NCBI GenBank assembly: GCA_030386875.1
Contig: CM059563.1
Location: 51,711,602 to 51,775,601 of the forward strand
Origin: Morinoia aosen
Lineage: Eukaryota; Arthropoda; Malacostraca; Amphipoda; Talitridae
DNA length: 64,000 nt
Direction of reading: 5' to 3'
The notes under the pieces: model-generated
What the model was told of the DNA's origin: nothing
Databases searched by the model: none
Seen by the model: only the letters and a program-made list of their open reading frames with translations
Program-made: the position numbers and the translations under genes
Shown here: positions 59,791 to 64,000 of the stretch, one piece after another
Layout of the letters: every line of letters begins with the position of its first letter
Position numbering within the stretch: position 1 is the stretch's first letter

Positions 59791-61344
59791 TATCAGAATT
59801 TTTTTCTTCATGCATTTCCTGAACATGTAGTGACTTATGTTTGACAAATTTTATTTTCATACACTAATGTGATAAGTAAACAGCCTTATGTCAGCGAAAG
59901 AGAGACGCTTAACTGTCTCATAATCAATGAGTAAATCCAAATTCAATTCATTGCTCACATAATCGTGTGAAAAAATTAAATTACTAACTTAGTATTTTTC
60001 TAATAACAATAAACATAAATAAATCTACACGATTGACTTTGGTGAGAGTGAGATTATAGAGGTGATATATCTTAAAAACCTTCTCGATGTCACGTTCGCT
60101 TCGCGTATACTCGTGTCTCGAGTTCATGAATGTACACCGCATCTCAATTTCCAGTGACAACCCAACGAAGAAATGGGGCAAAACAAAACATTGGTACTAG
60201 CTATGCCACGCAAGTACGCATATATTTATGATGACTCAACTTGAAAACATTCATATTCAGAGAATTACATTCCAGTATGACACTAACTAAATTTAAAAGA
60301 AAATAAATACAATATTCATAAATATGTATGTAATAGATCTGACAAAATATCTAGTGGCTCGAAAGAATACTCTGTACTTCCTTCCGTTTTTCAAGAGAAA
60401 CCAATGTGCATAAATATAAAATCTGATTTCCTTTTACTGACATTAAATGCAGTAAATATTTGATCAAGGGGAATTTAAAAATTGATTCATTTTTCCTTTG
60501 TTCACAGAGTAGTTATGAATTTAATCTTTAGAAATACGTTAACGACTAAAACTACTGTAACCACTTAAACTACTATAAATACTGTAGAATTAATAATAAA
60601 TTTTTCATTAACGTGGGTGAAGCATTGATGATAATATAGGCTTGATACAACTCTTTACTTGAGCGACATGAGCCAAGCTCCAGGAAACTACTTTGTTTCT
60701 TGCGCTTATTACTCTCTCCCTGATGTTGTTTACCAACTGCAAAATAATAACCTGTAAAATTAATTAATATCACATGGAACTCAATTACTTCTCCAGAAAT
60801 CAATGATTTCTTCCTTTCACAGAAGTAGCTGTTTTTGAAACTGCCTTTGCATAATTATAACCTTATTTATTAATCGCATCGACGCCACTCATATAGAAAA
60901 TAAATTTTGTAGATTGTTTAAGACGCTTGCTGTACTTAATAAGAATTTCGTTTTTGCTCATTAGTTTCTAATGTATTTGGTAGAAAAATTACTATGCATT
61001 TTACATTAGAATTATATTTTTCAGACGTCGACTAAATTCGCTTTCGACAATGTTTAAACAGAATGTAACTGTTATATATTGTATTAAAATTATTATATCC
61101 GGCCTATTAAAATTAGTGTAAGCTTTCTTGATAAATGGAGAAGACCAATGCTTGTGATAGTCTCTGCTGATTTCTGACACAATGCTATTAGTGAGAGCTC
61201 ACATCGCAATTGTACTCAATGCACGTTAGAAAAAACTCGAGTGATTCATCCACAGCATTTACAGTGTTCAGTTTCATTGCCCTGCAGTATACGTAGATAG
61301 CGCGGATGGTTTCGTAAGTCAGCAACCAATGCTTATGATAACAC
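59791..61344. other. Intergenic DNA
   Basis: AT-rich; no gene recognised. Confidence 0.45.
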
Positions 61345-61433
61345 ACGCACATCCTACCTAGCTTTGTACATGAATAACGACCTTGAAGGCACAAGTTAAG
61401 AGTGGAGGCATGAAATACCTGCGTTTTTTTCAG

Positions 61434-61603
61434 ATCTAAGTAGCAGAGGAGGATGAGGATCAGAGTGATAAACTTGCTGGCGATGATGGGGCTTCTGGTC
61501 ACCACCACGATGCTTCTGACGGTCCCCCGTTCCATGCAACGCTACCAGGCCGCTCGACACGAGGTCCTGCCACAAAGTGAGCTCGAAATCAAGCTAGACG
61601 CAG
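61434..61603 (+). CDS. Carbohydrate sulfotransferase, signal-anchor exon (copy 3, intact)
   Basis: The acceptor GTTTTTTTCAG ends at 61433; the ATG at 61453 opens MRIRVINLLAMMGLLVTTTM and reads to GACGCAG|GTAACT in phase 1, the same donor and phase as copy 1. The protein part is 50 residues: a basic start, one hydrophobic anchor and a polar stem. It lacks three residues (R-R-I type) present near the start of copy 1. The downstream intron matches copy 1, including the minisatellite. A catalytic exon would be expected beyond 64000, so this is probably the start of a second gene. I cannot see whether that exon exists. Confidence 0.65.
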
Positions 61604-61876
61604 GTAACTAGCAACAAACGAATCTTTCTCACTCGTGCTTCCCACCCTGATTCTCATATACAATTTTTACTCGCATGTTCATGTGCTGTTGCGGTTATCA
61701 TTTTGTGTTGATCCGAAACTTCTCGGAACAACAGAGGTTCCAGATAACGATTTTTCATCTCGTTAACTATCCACACTGATTATGACCCACCAACTACATG
61801 ATTGCTGGAGGGATGCAAATTTTCAAGAGCACATGAAATAGTATATTTCATTCTATTTTTATCGTCTTAAGGAAAA
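61604..61876. repeat. Intron segment paralogous to 23798-24078
   Basis: Matches the DNA after the first signal-anchor exon (AACTAGCAACAAACGAATCT, CTATCCACACTGATTATGAC, GCTGGAGGGATGCAAATTTT). Confidence 0.9.
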
Positions 61877-62750
61877 AAGGAGAGCGAGGCATGAATAGGG
61901 GACGGGAGGGCGAGGCATGAGTAGCGGAGGGGAGGGCGAGGCATGAGTAGGGGAGAGGAGGGCGAGGCATGAGTATGGGAGGGGAGGGTGAGGCATGAGT
62001 AGGGGAGGGGAGGGCGAGGCATGAGTAGGGGTAAGGAGGGCGAGGCATGAGTAGGGGAGGGGAGGGCGAGTCATGAGTAGAGGAGGGGAGGGCGAGTCAT
62101 GAGTAGGGGAGGGGAGTGCGAGGCATGAGTAGGGGAGGGGAGTGCGAGGCATGAGTAGGGGAGGGGAGGGCGAGTCATGAGTAGAAGAGGGGAGGGCGAG
62201 TCATGAGTAGGGGAGGGGAGGGCGAGGCATGAGTAGGGGAGGGGAGGGCGAGGCATGAGTAGGGGAGGGGAGGGCGAGGCATGAGTAGGGGAAAGGAGGG
62301 CGAGGCATGAGTAGGGGAGTGGAGGGCGAGTCATGAGAAGAGGAGGGGAGGGCGAGTCATGAGTAGGGGAGGGGAGGGCGAGGCATGAGTAGGGGAGGGG
62401 AGGGCGAGGCATGAGTAGGGGAGGGGAGGGCGAGGCATGAGTAGGGGAGGGGAGGGCGAGGCATGAGTAGGGGAGGGGAGGGCGAGGCATGAGTAGGGGA
62501 GGGGAGGGCGAGGCATGAGAAGGGGAGGGGAGGGCAAGGCATGAGTAGGGGAGGGGAGGGCGAGGCATGAGTAGGGGAGGGGAGGGCGAGGCATGAGTAG
62601 GGGAGGGGAGGGCGAGGCATGAGAAGGGGAGGGGAGGGCAAGGCATGAGTAGGGGAGGGGAGGGCGAGGCATGAGTAGGGGAGGGGAGGGCGAGGCATGA
62701 GTAGGGGAGGGGAGGGCGAGGCATGAGTAGGGGAGGGGAGGGCGAGGCAT
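61877..62750. repeat. 26-bp G-rich minisatellite, second array, about 33 units
   Basis: Same unit as 24079-25239, ending in the same CATGAGTGTACCACC junction that holds the LTR element in the first copy. TAGGGG units dominate, and variants with GAGTCATGAG and GAGAAGGGG are found here only. Confidence 0.98.
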
Positions 62751-63480
62751 GAGTGTACCACCAATGATGGAGAAACAGAAACGCCAAAAAATACCCGATC
62801 TATTCACTAACAACATATTTTTAATAAAGTGTAACAAATACTTTTTTCATCAAACCCAGCAGCAGCATATTCGGAAATTCTCATACCACATTCATTACTT
62901 CGCTCCTACCTACCGAGGGAATAAGCTAGTCAGATGTGAAAGTGGATTAGATAAATCGATAGCTGATATTCATCAATAAAGAGCGAAATATTATTATTGC
63001 TGAAGTAGGAAGTTAACGGTTGAAGACCGTTGACCTAGTGAAGAGAGTTGAATTAAAATAGTTTTTGTCTTTTCCGTACCACAAAATTGAAGTACGAGCC
63101 TTCAGATAATAAAAAGCTTGATTTCAAGTAAAGAAGATTATAGGTGGTATCCTTCTACCCACTGAGTTTTGCACTTCACTTCCATTTCAGATTAAGATGC
63201 TGGACAACACGGCACAAACAAGGAGATTGTAAAAATGTTTCTTCAGAAAAATATCTCCTTTGCAAAAATAGGCACAGATGAAGCAACTCTGGTCTGCATG
63301 ATGCATGATGAAATTCAATACATCACAGGGAGTAGTTCAATACATCAATGAACTACTTAATTATGGGCTCATTCAGTTGAATAACTTCAAGAGCATCCCA
63401 ACTTCAGGGAATACAATCTCTATTTTCGAACTGGCATAAGCTTCACGGTTATGCGACAGTAACTGATGGCTTTAAAAGGT
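62751..63480. repeat. Intron segment paralogous to 30018-31095
   Basis: Carries the uninterrupted site for the LTR element (GAGTG at 62751-62755) and matches the other copy to about 63110 and again from 63345. Confidence 0.85.
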
Positions 63481-64000
63481 TGATAAACAGAAATAAAGAA
63501 GAGCTGAAATCTCTTGAGCTTAAATACTTCAACAATAAATTGCAAGTTATTTTCATCACAACTTTTGTATTAGATCGTTTTTTAGTTTCAAGGAAAAACT
63601 TCCCGTTGCGATACGATCCTCAATTGTTTATGAATATAGTTGTGCACAGTGTACATCCGGGTACGTCGGTTGCTAGGAGTGTGCTCGGTCCCTAGGACAG
63701 AGGATCGCAGAGCATAGGGGAGTCAGCTACAGCATAGGATCAAGGCTAGTACAGCCACCCCATTCTGCAACCCGTATTCACGCAGATAACTGTAATTCAA
63801 TAATCGTAAATAATAAGTTTTCAATCATAGGGCAGGGGCCAAATTTTAGTGACGTTCGTATTTTAGAATCACTGCATATTTTAAAGGGTGGACGAGCACT
63901 GAATGATACATCTAATTCTTTCCCATTGTGCATTTCCATTTTATTTATTTTAATCTCGTGAACCGTTTGTATCTGTAACTAATCAAATTTATTTCAAATC
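63481..64000. other. Right end, probably intron
   Basis: Similarity to the first copy fades after about 63480. No exon is seen before the window ends. Confidence 0.4.

Overview
The window is animal nuclear DNA: AT-rich, gene-poor and full of repeats, with genes split by introns with GT..AG ends. Arthropod-type Ty3/Gypsy elements, tRNA-derived SINEs and many minisatellites suggest an arthropod, perhaps a crustacean. That is a judgement from style and not a proof; no species marker was seen.

Only two host genes can be supported, both on the + strand. (1) Three exons (12861-13170, 13596-13698, 15800-16658) join in frame into a single-pass membrane protein of about 423 residues, with a short Cys/Pro-rich outer part and a long Pro/Ser/Tyr-rich tail. 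I do not recognise its family, and upstream exons may be missing. (2) A Golgi carbohydrate sulfotransferase has a signal-anchor exon at 23619-23797 and its catalytic exon at 32056-33085. The two are separated by an 8.3 kb intron holding a 26-bp minisatellite and a complete LTR retrotransposon. The catalytic exon carries a one-base frameshift near 32250. The signal-anchor exon occurs twice more, as a truncated fragment (59171-59285) and as an intact copy (61434-61603) followed by the same minisatellite. This indicates a local family of sulfotransferase genes, the last of which runs off the right edge.

Mobile DNA: the left edge (1-1885, minus strand) holds the gag, protease and start of reverse transcriptase of a Ty3/Gypsy element. 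A second, complete Ty3/Gypsy element occupies 25245-30017. It has 348-bp LTRs with 5 differences, a GAGTG target duplication, a tRNA-Ser-like primer site, an intact gag and a broken pol. Four SINE copies share one body but have different tRNA-like heads (33788-34059, 35957-36220, 46794-47061, 47761-48022). A segment of about 2.7 kb is present twice (20900-23573 and 44150-47095), and one SINE sits inside the second copy only.

Tandem arrays: 65-bp (13690-13980), 26-bp (24079-25239 and 61877-62750), 23-bp (37943-38351), 28-bp (39000-39168), 35-bp (52209-52542) and 50-bp (55601-56430), plus GT, TA, TTTC, poly-C and a 12-bp repeat. There are also a long foldback element (49085-49513), a perfect 34-bp palindrome (58979-59012) and three copies of a hammerhead-like motif. 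The rest is intron or intergenic DNA in which I see no gene.
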